Source of the DNA: JBJXGV01 sp046160485
Lineage (GTDB): Bacteria > Orphanbacterota > Orphanbacteria > JBJXGV01
Direction: 5' to 3'
NCBI GenBank assembly: GCA_046160485.1
Contig: JBJXGV010000036.1
Span: forward strand, 62,001-126,000
DNA: 64,000 nucleotides
Each line of letters begins with the position of its first letter. Position 1 is the first letter of the stretch. The notes under the pieces were generated by a model, which saw nothing but the letters and a program-made list of their open reading frames with translations, was not told where the DNA came from and ran no database searches. The translations under genes and the position numbers were made by a program. This document shows, piece after piece, positions 15,103 to 23,897 of this stretch.

Positions 15103-17151
15103 GTGGCGATCCTTAAACCGCTGCCGCTTGGTGTGCTGCTGCGACGGCTGCACAGAGAGCACGACCGCGAGCGCAAGATCTTCGACCTGCCCGAGCGCGA
15201 GTTTTATCGCGGCGATCCTCTGCTCGACACGAGCGTCGCGTTTCACGGGCATACGGCGTCGACTCCGGCGGGTCCGGCCGCAGGGCCGCAAGACCAGCTC
15301 GTCCAGAACATCGTCCTCTCGTGGCTCGGCGGCGGGCGGATCATCGAGCTCAAGACGGTCCAGATCCTCGACCAGCTCAAGCTGCCGCGTCCCTGCATCG
15401 ACGCCACGAACGTCGGCTACAACGTCGAGTGGTCGCAAGAGCTCACGCTCGAAGAGTCGCTTCGCGAGTACGTGGCGGCGTCGATGGTGATCGAAATCCT
15501 CAGAGACATGAACGTGCTCGGCCACCCGGCCGGCGCCGCGAAAGACGAAACGATCTTCGACATGAGCGTCGGCTACGACCTCGCCGGGATACGAACCGAG
15601 CGCGTGCGCGGATGGATCGAGACGATGATGAATGCAGGGAAGATCATCGATTCGCTGCGCCGTGAGATTCCCGAAGAGTTCGCGCGCTACCGCGAGTTCC
15701 CATTCAAGACGCGCATCTCGGACTCGATCACCTTGTCGACGTTCCATGGATGCCCCGCGGACGAGATCGAGCGGATCACCGAGTTCTTGCTGCGGGAGGT
15801 CGGCGTGCACATGGTCGTGAAGCTCAATCCGACGCTTCTCGGAAAGCCGGCCGTCGACGAGATTCTCCACGAGCGGCTCGGATACTCGGAGATCGACGCG
15901 CCCGCCGATGCCTTCGAGCACGACCTCCAATTCGATCAATGCCTCGAGATCGTCGACCGGCTCGGGCGCACCGCGCGCTTGGTCGGCCGGCAACTCGGCG
16001 TGAAGTTCTCGAACACGCTTGTCGTCCAGAATCATCGCGCGTTCTTCCCCGCGTCCGAGCAGCGCATGTACCTCTCGGGACAGCCGCTTCACGTGCTCAC
16101 GATGACGCTCGTGAAGAAGTTCCGCGATGCGACGGGGCACGGAATCCCGATCTCGTTCTCCGCCGGGATCGATCAGCACAACTTCGCGGATGCCGTGGCG
16201 TGTGGATTCGTCCCCGTCACGGTTTGCACGGACCTCCTGCGTCCGGGCGGGTACGGGCGCTTTCACAAGTACATGGAGAACCTCGAGGCGCGTATGCGCG
16301 TGCTGGGCGTCGCGACGCTCGGTGATTTCGTGGTCGCGGCCGAAGGGCGCGGCGCCGAGGGGGCGCGGCTTGCCTCGACCTCTGCCCGCGACGCCGGATC
16401 GCCGGGCGCGGCGACCGCGGATACGCATGGCGCGGGCCTCGACAAAGAGACCGTCGCGATCGCCGCCGCGCTCAATACCGCGCCGATCGTCCAACGCGTC
16501 TTACACGATCCGCGCTACGCCGCCGCGAAGAACCGCGGCGCTCCCCGAAAGATCGGCAGCCACCTCGTCCTCTACGATTGTGTTTCGTGTAACAAGTGCG
16601 TGCCGGTGTGCCCGAACGACGCGAACTTCCGCTATGACGTAGAGCCGGTCGAATCCGAGTTCGCGGAGATCGTCGTGACATCGACGGGGCCGGTCGTCAT
16701 TCCGCGCGGCATCTTTCGCGTCGAGCGCGCGGAGCAGTGGGGCACCTATGCGGACTTCTGCAACGAGTGCGGCAACTGCGATGTCTTTTGCCCGGAAGAG
16801 GGCGGCCCCTACATCGAAAAGGCTCGCATCTTCTCGTGCGAAGAAACGTACGCGGCAGTCGCCCCGGCGAGCGGGTTTCTCATCGAGCGTGGCGCGTCGC
16901 ACCAAAGCATTCGCGGGAGAATCGGCGGCCGCGAGTATTGGCTCGAGATCGACGACGGTGCGAATGTCGCGCGCTTTCACGACGAGTTCGTCGATGTCGA
17001 CGCGGACCCATCGACGGGTGCGACGCGCGCCGTGCGAGCGCGCGACGGCGCGCCGCTTCATCACTCGCTTTCGATGCGTGTTTTCTTCGTGATGCGGACG
17101 CTCTTGCGGGGAGTTCTCGATCCGCGCCGCGCGAACTACACGAACGTGTAG
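15103..17151 (+). CDS. YgfK-like (putative selenate reductase type) iron-sulfur protein lacking the flavin module
   Basis: The N-terminal 400 residues resemble the dihydroorotate-dehydrogenase-like barrel of YgfK (TFHGCPADEIERITEFLLRE; KLNPTLLG; CGFVPVTVCTDLLRPGGYGR). Two 4Fe-4S motifs follow: Cys 493/496/499/503 and Cys 553/556/559/563, the second in CNECGNCDVFCPEEGGPY. YgfK is usually over 1,000 residues with an FAD/NAD(P)H domain; this 682-residue protein has no visible dinucleotide-binding GxGxxG region. GTG at 15103 has TTAGGAG nine bases upstream; GTG at 15094 would overlap that site. YgfK genes are usually tied to molybdenum hydroxylase and purine metabolism; no such genes are adjacent, so the substrate is unknown. 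Confidence 0.75.
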   Translation: MAILKPLPLGVLLRRLHREHDRERKIFDLPEREFYRGDPLLDTSVAFHGHTASTPAGPAAGPQDQLVQNIVLSWLGGGRIIELKTVQILDQLKLPRPCIDATNVGYNVEWSQELTLEESLREYVAASMVIEILRDMNVLGHPAGAAKDETIFDMSVGYDLAGIRTERVRGWIETMMNAGKIIDSLRREIPEEFARYREFPFKTRISDSITLSTFHGCPADEIERITEFLLREVGVHMVVKLNPTLLGKPAVDEILHERLGYSEIDAPADAFEHDLQFDQCLEIVDRLGRTARLVGRQLGVKFSNTLVVQNHRAFFPASEQRMYLSGQPLHVLTMTLVKKFRDATGHGIPISFSAGIDQHNFADAVACGFVPVTVCTDLLRPGGYGRFHKYMENLEARMRVLGVATLGDFVVAAEGRGAEGARLASTSARDAGSPGAATADTHGAGLDKETVAIAAALNTAPIVQRVLHDPRYAAAKNRGAPRKIGSHLVLYDCVSCNKCVPVCPNDANFRYDVEPVESEFAEIVVTSTGPVVIPRGIFRVERAEQWGTYADFCNECGNCDVFCPEEGGPYIEKARIFSCEETYAAVAPASGFLIERGASHQSIRGRIGGREYWLEIDDGANVARFHDEFVDVDADPSTGATRAVRARDGAPLHHSLSMRVFFVMRTLLRGVLDPRRANYTNV

Positions 17152-17204
17152 AACCACAAGACGTCGATGCGGCACGCCGCGGCGAACTCGGACCGCGCTC
17201 GAAG

Positions 17205-17927
17205 CTAGACTAGGAAGAGCAGGTCGGGCCCGACATCGAGGGGCTCGTCGCTGAGGAAGGTCTCACCGAGCGGCTTGCCGATCATGAGCCCCGCCGCCCG
17301 CCGATAGAGCATCAGAATCTCCTCGATCGTATTCCCGCGGCGCTCGATCGCCATCTGCGTGCGATGCGCGAGAATTGCGCGCCGCAGCCGATCTTCCTCC
17401 GCGGTGACATCGACAACGAACGTCGGCGCGTGGCCCTGCGGGACCATGTAATAGAAAATCCGGCGAACATCGTGCGGGGCCGCGTCGGGGATCAAACGCC
17501 GGAACCGCGCGAGCTTCAGGCCATCGCGCACGAGCATCCCCGCTTCCATGTGATCGCGGTTCGCGCGGCCATCGTGATGCGTCCCGGCATTTGTGTGATA
17601 GGGGGCGAACACGAGCGATGGCCGATGGGCGCGCACGAGGCGCGCGATCGTCAGGCGCCCCTCGTTCGTGTTCTCAAGCCGCGTGTCGGGGAAGTCGAGA
17701 AGGCGCGCCGTGGCGCCGAGGATGCGTGCTCCCTCCTCGGCCTCGCGGGCGCGTTCCTCGATCGAGCCGTACGTGCCGCCCTCTCCGCGCGTGAGCGAAA
17801 TCATCAGCACCGATCGCCCCGACGCCGTCAGCCTCGCGATCGTGCCGCCCATCCCCATCTCGAGGTCGTCGGGGTGGGCGCCGAATGCCAAGACATCGAA
17901 GCTCTGCGCCGCGGCGGATTCGCTCAT
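17205..17927 (-). CDS. PIG-L/LmbE family zinc deacetylase (BshB1-like)
   Basis: PIG-L enzymes remove N-acetyl groups from GlcNAc-type substrates; the BshB1 branch acts in bacillithiol synthesis. The metal motif AHPDDLEMGMGG is at residues 17-28 (H18, D21), followed by LTRGEGGTYGSIEERAREAE, which is close to BshB1. The third histidine lies in ANRDHMEAG. The 240-residue length is normal. It is convergent with the YgfK-like gene and divergent from the haem-propeller gene. No bshA or bshC lies nearby, so the bacillithiol role is a suggestion only. Confidence 0.87.
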   Translation of the reverse strand: MSESAAAQSFDVLAFGAHPDDLEMGMGGTIARLTASGRSVLMISLTRGEGGTYGSIEERAREAEEGARILGATARLLDFPDTRLENTNEGRLTIARLVRAHRPSLVFAPYHTNAGTHHDGRANRDHMEAGMLVRDGLKLARFRRLIPDAAPHDVRRIFYYMVPQGHAPTFVVDVTAEEDRLRRAILAHRTQMAIERRGNTIEEILMLYRRAAGLMIGKPLGETFLSDEPLDVGPDLLFLV

Positions 17928-18003
17928 GCGGCGATTCTAATCGCGCCGCCGCGCGGCGGGTGAGCGAAATCGCGGCACCGCGACGCACTTTCGCCGCGCG
18001 CGC

Positions 18004-18032
18004 TTGACTCGTCGCTCCGCGGCGGATAACCT
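18004..18032 (+). promoter_or_regulatory. Candidate sigma-70-type promoter upstream of the haem-propeller gene
   Basis: TTGACT at 18004-18009 and TAACCT at 18027-18032 are separated by 17 bases in the 190-base divergent region. The -35 box is good and the -10 box is poor, although GATAAC overlaps it. The first secreted-protein start, ATG 18118, is about 85 bases downstream. Confidence 0.3.
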
Positions 18033-18117
18033 GCGCCTCGGTGACCGCATGAGGTTCGGCGACAAACGAAAGTGGACGGCGCGTCGTCTCCCGCCGTTCG
18101 AGAAACGCGGCGTCCGG

Positions 18118-20289
18118 ATGCGCCGCAGTCAAATCTCCCTCTCGATTTTCATCGCCGTGCTCGCCGCTGGTGCGCTCTCCCCACTCTGCTTCGCGCTGGC
18201 CGAGCCGGAGTCTTTGCTCCCGCCGATCGTGTTCGTTTCGCGTGACCCCGTGCGCGACACGAGCGGCGAAGTCGTCACCGGCGCCGTTCCGGGCATCGGC
18301 CCTCGCGACAGAACCGCGCGTCCCGGCGGACGGCTCCTTTTGCGCGAGGCCGGCGGTGCGCTGCGAACGCTCGTCGACGAGTCGCGTCTCTTCGACGTCG
18401 CCGATCCGTGCGTTTCGTGGGACGCGACGCGCATTCTTCTCGCCGGCGTCGCGCATCCCGATTCGTCGTGGCGCCTCTACGAAATCGCTCCCGACGGATC
18501 GGCTTTTCGCCAAGTCACGTTTAGCAATCGCGACATCGCGCTTTCACCGCTCGGCTCGGCGGCGCGCCGTTTTCACCGCTACGACGACATCGACCCGTGC
18601 TATTTCCCCGACGGACGAATCCTCTTCTCGAGCACGCGTTATCCCGCGATTTCGGAATACGACGATCACCTCGCGACGAACCTCTTCGTGATGGAGGCGG
18701 ACGGGACGTGCCTCAACCGCCTCACGAGCGAGCGGAGCGGGGGAGAGGAGCCGGCGTTCGATCCGCTGACGGGGCGCATCGTTTACACGCGCTGGTGGGT
18801 GAACCGCGACCGCCCGAGCAACACGACGCGCGACGGCATCACGACGCAGGACGACCAAGCAATCACAGAGGACATCGCCAACATCTGGCAGACGGTTTCG
18901 ATTTTTCCCGATGGCCACGGGATTAAGCTCCACGCTGGCGATCCGCGCAGCCGCGCGGGCTCGGTCTGCTACAAGCCGACGCCGCTCGCCGACGGACGCG
19001 TGCTCGCGGTCACCGCGGAGATCGGCGCGTTCTCCCCCGAGCCGCGCGCGACCGGCATCCGGCTCTTCGCGCCCGGCGCCGACAGCGGCCAAGCGATTCT
19101 CGGCTTCCAACCCGGCGGATTCACGAAGATGCCGGACGGTGCGCTCGTCGCCCATCAGGCGCATCACCCGCGCGCGCTCGACCCGGCGCCCCTTCCCGAC
19201 GGGCGTCTGGTGCTCGCGTTCGCATCCGACGGCGCGCGCGATTTCGGAATCGTGCTCTTCGACCCCGCGACACGCGCCCTCACCCCGCTCGTCGATCTCC
19301 CCGCCACGCACGAACTCGACGCCGCCATCGTCGCGCCGCGCACGCCGCCGCCCGAGATCTTCGATCAATTCGTCACCGAGAGCGCGCCGCTGCCGCCGAC
19401 GGAGGATCCCTCCACGTTTTTCCTCAACGACACGTTTCGCTTCGACTGCCTCAACGTCTTCGCGAACGCGCCGGTCGACGCGCCGATTCCAGACGCGCCG
19501 CGCATCGCCGCCAACGCGCGAATCCGCTTCTTCCTTAACTTTCAGCGCAAGAACTCCCTCGGCCGCGACCCCGCGATTCTCTATCGCGAGGCGCCCGTCG
19601 CTGCGTTCGGCGGCGTGCACGAGCATGACATCCCCGCCGAGGTTCCGATGTTCGAACAGCTCATCGACGGCGACGGGCACGTCATCACGACTCCGAACGG
19701 CAGCGCCGCGCACGTTACGGGGATGAACTTCGCGCGCCAAGGCGAAGGGACGAAGTGCGTTGGCTGCCACGCGGGGCACAGCGTCATCGAGGTCGCGAAA
19801 AACGGCGAGGTCGCCGAGTGGTTCAACGCGGCGACGTCCGCGACCGTCCTCGCCAGCAGCGAGTGGATTCCGGCCGGCGCGCAGATCGCGCCGAGCCCCG
19901 GCGCGAGAGTCGTGGATCGCCGCGCGCGCAGCGACAGCCTCGCCGTCGCGTGGATTGCCGCGGGCGACAACGACGAGAGTGTCGAACTCTCCTGGCCGAT
20001 CCCGATCGAGGTATCGCAACTGGTGATCTACGGGGTCCGCCCGAACGCCTCCGACGGGACGGATCTGCGAGTAGAAAACTGTAGAGTCGAATTACTTAGC
20101 CGTGGTAGACTCGCCGCGCCTACGTCGAAAACGGGACCAATCGACCCGGACGGGACCGCCGTGTCGGTGCCCGTTACCGTGATCGACGGAGCACGCGTCA
20201 CTATCACGAAGGCGCGTGGCCAAGTCCGCGGCGAGCGGCTCACAGGGCTCGCGGAGGTCGAGGTCATCGCACGGATCGCAGCGCCCTAA
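18118..20289 (+). CDS. Secreted beta-propeller protein with one c-type haem site (hydrazine-synthase-alpha-like) and C-terminal discoidin-like domain
   Basis: A signal peptide (SLSIFIAVLAAGALSPLCFA) precedes TolB/PD40-type propeller blades (FPDGRILFSSTRYPAISEYD; LTGRIVYTRWW). This layout resembles the middle domain of hydrazine synthase alpha homologues that are common outside anammox bacteria. A haem-binding CVGCH lies at residues 547-551. After it a beta-rich domain of about 140 residues looks like an F5/8 (discoidin) carbohydrate-binding fold. ATG 18118 was chosen because it gives a clean signal peptide; the frame is open from 18004. Hydrazine synthesis is not implied, since no partner subunits are present. 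A periplasmic or exported redox role is inferred. Confidence 0.7.
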   Translation: MRRSQISLSIFIAVLAAGALSPLCFALAEPESLLPPIVFVSRDPVRDTSGEVVTGAVPGIGPRDRTARPGGRLLLREAGGALRTLVDESRLFDVADPCVSWDATRILLAGVAHPDSSWRLYEIAPDGSAFRQVTFSNRDIALSPLGSAARRFHRYDDIDPCYFPDGRILFSSTRYPAISEYDDHLATNLFVMEADGTCLNRLTSERSGGEEPAFDPLTGRIVYTRWWVNRDRPSNTTRDGITTQDDQAITEDIANIWQTVSIFPDGHGIKLHAGDPRSRAGSVCYKPTPLADGRVLAVTAEIGAFSPEPRATGIRLFAPGADSGQAILGFQPGGFTKMPDGALVAHQAHHPRALDPAPLPDGRLVLAFASDGARDFGIVLFDPATRALTPLVDLPATHELDAAIVAPRTPPPEIFDQFVTESAPLPPTEDPSTFFLNDTFRFDCLNVFANAPVDAPIPDAPRIAANARIRFFLNFQRKNSLGRDPAILYREAPVAAFGGVHEHDIPAEVPMFEQLIDGDGHVITTPNGSAAHVTGMNFARQGEGTKCVGCHAGHSVIEVAKNGEVAEWFNAATSATVLASSEWIPAGAQIAPSPGARVVDRRARSDSLAVAWIAAGDNDESVELSWPIPIEVSQLVIYGVRPNASDGTDLRVENCRVELLSRGRLAAPTSKTGPIDPDGTAVSVPVTVIDGARVTITKARGQVRGERLTGLAEVEVIARIAAP

Positions 20290-20373
20290 GTTCTTCGATC
20301 ACCTGTTGTCGATCAACTTTCTACAAATCCGAAGCAACTTGCTCAAAACCGCTGTGCCACAGGAGGCGAACGA

Positions 20374-23300
20374 ATGAAGAGTCATCGTTGGTTTTGCGGT
20401 TCCCTGATTCTCGGCGCGATCCTCCTCTCCGCGTTCGGCATTGCCAGCGCCCAGGGATTCAATGCGGTCTACGCGAAGGACGGATCCGACGTGTGGGCCG
20501 TGGGCGACGCCGGCGCCGTGTGGCGCTCGCTCGACGGCGGCGCGATTTGGGGAAGTTATCCGCTCGGCACCGCAAACCATCGCGCAGTCGCCTCGCAAGG
20601 CCTAACGGTCCTCATCGTCGGTGACGGCGGTTCGCTCTACCGGAGCGTCAACTCGGGCAACTCGTTCTCTGCACAGACGACACTTGCGGGCGGCGCGAAC
20701 CTTCGCTGCCTCGCGTTCGTCGACGCCTCGACCGCATGGGCCGTCGGTGACGCCGGCACGATCCTCAAGTCCGTCGACGGCGGGCAGAACTGGGTCACGC
20801 AGACCTCCGGAACCGCTGCGAACCTTTACGGCGTGCGCTTTGCGGACGCGAACGAGGGCTGGGCGTGCGGAGCGGCCGGCACCGTGGTTCATACAGTCGA
20901 CGGCGGCGCGAACTGGGTGGCGTCGACGCCATTCTCAGTGGCGCGCACGCTCCAGGACATCGACTTCCTCGGCGCGACCGTATACGTCGGCGGCGGCGAC
21001 GCGTTCTTCGCCAGCTCGACGAACAGCGGCGGCGCTTGGACTGAAGGCAACCTTCGGATCGAATCGCGCTCGACCGTCGACGGCCTCGAAGTCCTCCCGA
21101 GCGGTCGCATCGTGCTGAGCGGCGGCGGCGGATTCATTCGCATCTCGACGAACGCCGGCGCGAACTGGACGTTCGCGCAGCACAACATCGTCACCGGATT
21201 TTCCGACTTGCACTTCATCGACTCGAGCAATGGCTGGGCGTGCTCGGCGCGCTCCAACAACATCGCGAAGACGACGAATGGCGGCACGAGCTGGACCGTC
21301 GTCGGCGGCGCGTCATGGAGCTACACCTGGAGCCTGAAGCAGTCGACGGGTTCCACCGTCCGCGGCATGACGTTCGACATCGATCCGGTCAATCGCGACG
21401 TGATCTACGGAGCGATGGGCAGGACGATCTACAAGAGTACGAACCGCGGCGACACCTGGGCCAACGTCGCGACGGTGGCGGGCTCCACGAGCAACTATGC
21501 GAACTCGTTCTACGTATCGCGCTCGAACAATCAGGTTTGGGTCGCGGCGATGCAATCGACCGATCGCATCACGAAGACGACGGACGCCGGCCTGACGTGG
21601 ACGACGACACTGTCGAGTCAATTTACCGAGTATGGAATGCCGCTCGAACGGGATATCAACAACCCCGAGGTTCTTTACTTCGGCGGCGAAGACGGACAGC
21701 TCCGCAAGTCGACCGATTTCGGTTCGACCTGGACGATCGTTTCGGATCCGAACTTCCGCAGCCCGTGCGACCTCGTCGTCGTGCAGGACGCACCCAACGT
21801 GATTTGGGTCGGCGACGGCGTTACCGGCTCGGGGAACGGGCAGATGTTCCGCTCGACGGACGGGGGCGTCACGTTTGCGCTCGAGTACACGACGACGGGC
21901 TCCGAAGTTCCGACGATCAGCTCGACATCGCTTAACCCCAACATCGGTTTCTCGACGCACTGGGGATCAGGCGGCGTACGCCGTACGTTCGACCAAGGCG
22001 ACAACTGGTCGCAGATCGCGACGACCGGCTCCGCATGGGGCACCGACGTGGCGAAGGACGACCCGACGGTCCCCGCCTACGGCGTCTACAGCGGGCAACT
22101 CAGCTACGTCAGCACCGATTTGGGCGGCACGTTCAAAACGTGTCCAACCAACGGCCTTCCCGGTTCGAACTACGCGATCATGATCTACGACCGCGGCACG
22201 TTCTTCGCGATGCAGAGCGGCGGCATCTACAAGGCCAACATCACGCAGGCCGGCATTGCGCCGAACAACGCGCAGATGCTCGCGCTTTCGGTTCCCAACG
22301 GCGGCGAGGTGTGGCAGTACAACGAGGTTCGCAACATCACGTGGTCCAGCCAGAACGTCGCGACTGTCAACATCGAGTACTCGGTGGACGGCGGCGCGTG
22401 GCAGCCGATCGCGACGGACGCGGCGGGGCCTGCCGGTTCCTTCCCGTGGCTGGTTCCCGCGGTGGCGAGTTCCAACGTGCGTGTGCGCGTGACGGACGGC
22501 GGCGATGCCGCACCGATCGACGAGTCGGCCGCTCCGTTTAGCATCATCGTCCCGCTGATTGCGACCGCCGAACCGCTCCTCGAATTCGGCACGGTCAACA
22601 TCGGCGACACGTCGTGGCTCACGCTGCACATCACGAACTCCGGGAATGCGCCGCTTGTGATCTCGAACGTGAGCGCCGGCGGCGGCGAACCGGGCGACGC
22701 TTTGGCGAACGCAACCTCGAAGGCGCCGGTCATTTTCGATCCCAACCGCACGTCGTTCTCGATTCCCGCGGGGCTCACCGACACGCTCGTCGTCGCGTTC
22801 TCGCCGCAGGAAGAAATCGCGTACACCCAGGACATGACCATCGAGAGCAACGCGCCGGGCTCGCCGACGATCGTTCCTCTCGCGGGGACGGGCTACGATC
22901 CGGGCGTGCTTCGCGTGTTCGCGCCGAACGGCGGCGAGTCGTGGCAGTACAACACCGCGCACAACATCACGTGGCAGCCGGGGACGGCGGCGAACGTCAA
23001 CCTCGAATACGAGACGTCGCCCGGCGGTGGCTGGGTGTCGATCGCGTCGAACGTTCCCGCGACGCCCGCGAGCTACGCGTGGACGCTGCCGGGTTCGGCG
23101 ACGACGACGGCGAAGGTGCGCATTACGGACGCCGCCAACGCGCTCGTTCTCGACCTGAGCAACGGGCCGTTCGAGATCACCGCGCAGGCGCTCTCGGTCG
23201 CGCCGGACGACATCGACTTCGGTGCGCTGCCGGCGTTCCAAACCACGAGCCAGGTCGTCACGGTTTCGAACCCCGGGACGGCGTTGCTGACGGTAACCAA

Positions 23301-23805
23301 CGTCGCGAGCGACTTGCCGGAGTTCGTCCCCTCGCGGACGAACTTCACGGTCGCGGTCGCGGCGTCGGAGACGTTGACGGTCTTTTTCACGCCGAGCGCG
23401 GAGCAGACTTTTACGGCGACGCTTACGGTGACGAGCGACGCTCCGGTGGCGCTCGAGACGGTCGGGCTCACGGGTCAGGGATCGTCGGTGACGGATGTGG
23501 CGGGCGGACTTCCGCACCGCTTCGAACTGCGTGACGCGGTGCCGAACCCGTTCAGCGCGAATGGCACGTCGATCACGTACGGCCTTCCGAAGGCGTGCAA
23601 CGTGAGTCTCGTGGTCTACAACGCGTCGGGCCAGGAAGTCGCGCGGCTCGTCGACGGGACGCAGTCCGCGGGCTACTACAACGTTTCGTTCGCGGGCGCG
23701 GGAAGCAGCCGGGCGACGGGCGCGGCGCTTACGAGCGGCGTGTACCTCTACCGTCTCACGGCTGGCGAGTTCGTCGAAACGCGGCGGATGGTGCTCGTCC
23801 GCTAA
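20374..23805 (+). CDS. Large secreted propeller/Ig-type protein with C-terminal sorting domain (paralogue 1)
   Basis: A signal peptide (LILGAILLSAFGIASAQ) is followed by about 600 residues of BNR/Ycf48-like propeller repeats with recurring STDGGxTW-type motifs (for example KSVDGGQNWVTQTSG). Then come two Kre9-like modules (PNGGEVWQYNEVRNITWSS and PNGGESWQYNTAHNITWQP) and two choice-of-anchor-D Ig modules (about 735 and 950). The chain ends in a FlgD-like/type IX-like sorting domain (FELRDAVPNPFSANGTSI, then GVYLYRLTAGEFVETRRMV). The start has AGGAGG upstream. It is probably cell-surface or released; the ligand is unknown. It is paralogous to the next gene. Confidence 0.82.
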   Translation: MKSHRWFCGSLILGAILLSAFGIASAQGFNAVYAKDGSDVWAVGDAGAVWRSLDGGAIWGSYPLGTANHRAVASQGLTVLIVGDGGSLYRSVNSGNSFSAQTTLAGGANLRCLAFVDASTAWAVGDAGTILKSVDGGQNWVTQTSGTAANLYGVRFADANEGWACGAAGTVVHTVDGGANWVASTPFSVARTLQDIDFLGATVYVGGGDAFFASSTNSGGAWTEGNLRIESRSTVDGLEVLPSGRIVLSGGGGFIRISTNAGANWTFAQHNIVTGFSDLHFIDSSNGWACSARSNNIAKTTNGGTSWTVVGGASWSYTWSLKQSTGSTVRGMTFDIDPVNRDVIYGAMGRTIYKSTNRGDTWANVATVAGSTSNYANSFYVSRSNNQVWVAAMQSTDRITKTTDAGLTWTTTLSSQFTEYGMPLERDINNPEVLYFGGEDGQLRKSTDFGSTWTIVSDPNFRSPCDLVVVQDAPNVIWVGDGVTGSGNGQMFRSTDGGVTFALEYTTTGSEVPTISSTSLNPNIGFSTHWGSGGVRRTFDQGDNWSQIATTGSAWGTDVAKDDPTVPAYGVYSGQLSYVSTDLGGTFKTCPTNGLPGSNYAIMIYDRGTFFAMQSGGIYKANITQAGIAPNNAQMLALSVPNGGEVWQYNEVRNITWSSQNVATVNIEYSVDGGAWQPIATDAAGPAGSFPWLVPAVASSNVRVRVTDGGDAAPIDESAAPFSIIVPLIATAEPLLEFGTVNIGDTSWLTLHITNSGNAPLVISNVSAGGGEPGDALANATSKAPVIFDPNRTSFSIPAGLTDTLVVAFSPQEEIAYTQDMTIESNAPGSPTIVPLAGTGYDPGVLRVFAPNGGESWQYNTAHNITWQPGTAANVNLEYETSPGGGWVSIASNVPATPASYAWTLPGSATTTAKVRITDAANALVLDLSNGPFEITAQALSVAPDDIDFGALPAFQTTSQVVTVSNPGTALLTVTNVASDLPEFVPSRTNFTVAVAASETLTVFFTPSAEQTFTATLTVTSDAPVALETVGLTGQGSSVTDVAGGLPHRFELRDAVPNPFSANGTSITYGLPKACNVSLVVYNASGQEVARLVDGTQSAGYYNVSFAGAGSSRATGAALTSGVYLYRLTAGEFVETRRMVLVR

Positions 23806-23832
23806 GGTTCGTTTTGAAGACTGATTGATCCG

Positions 23833-23874
23833 CGGGGACCTCGACGCGCCAGCGAAGCGGTCCCCGTTCTTCTA
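23833..23874 (+). terminator. Possible intrinsic terminator between the paralogues
   Basis: CGGGGACC (23833-23840) pairs with GGTCCCCG (23859-23866) around an 18-base loop, followed by the T-rich TTCTTCT. The stem is short and the loop large, so strength is uncertain. Confidence 0.4.
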
Positions 23875-23897
23875 CTCCGCCCCGAACAGGAGTTGGA

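Noticed and set aside
21967..23517. A 516-codon minus-strand open frame opposite the first propeller paralogue.
   Set aside because: Arg-rich shadow of a real gene with no family features.
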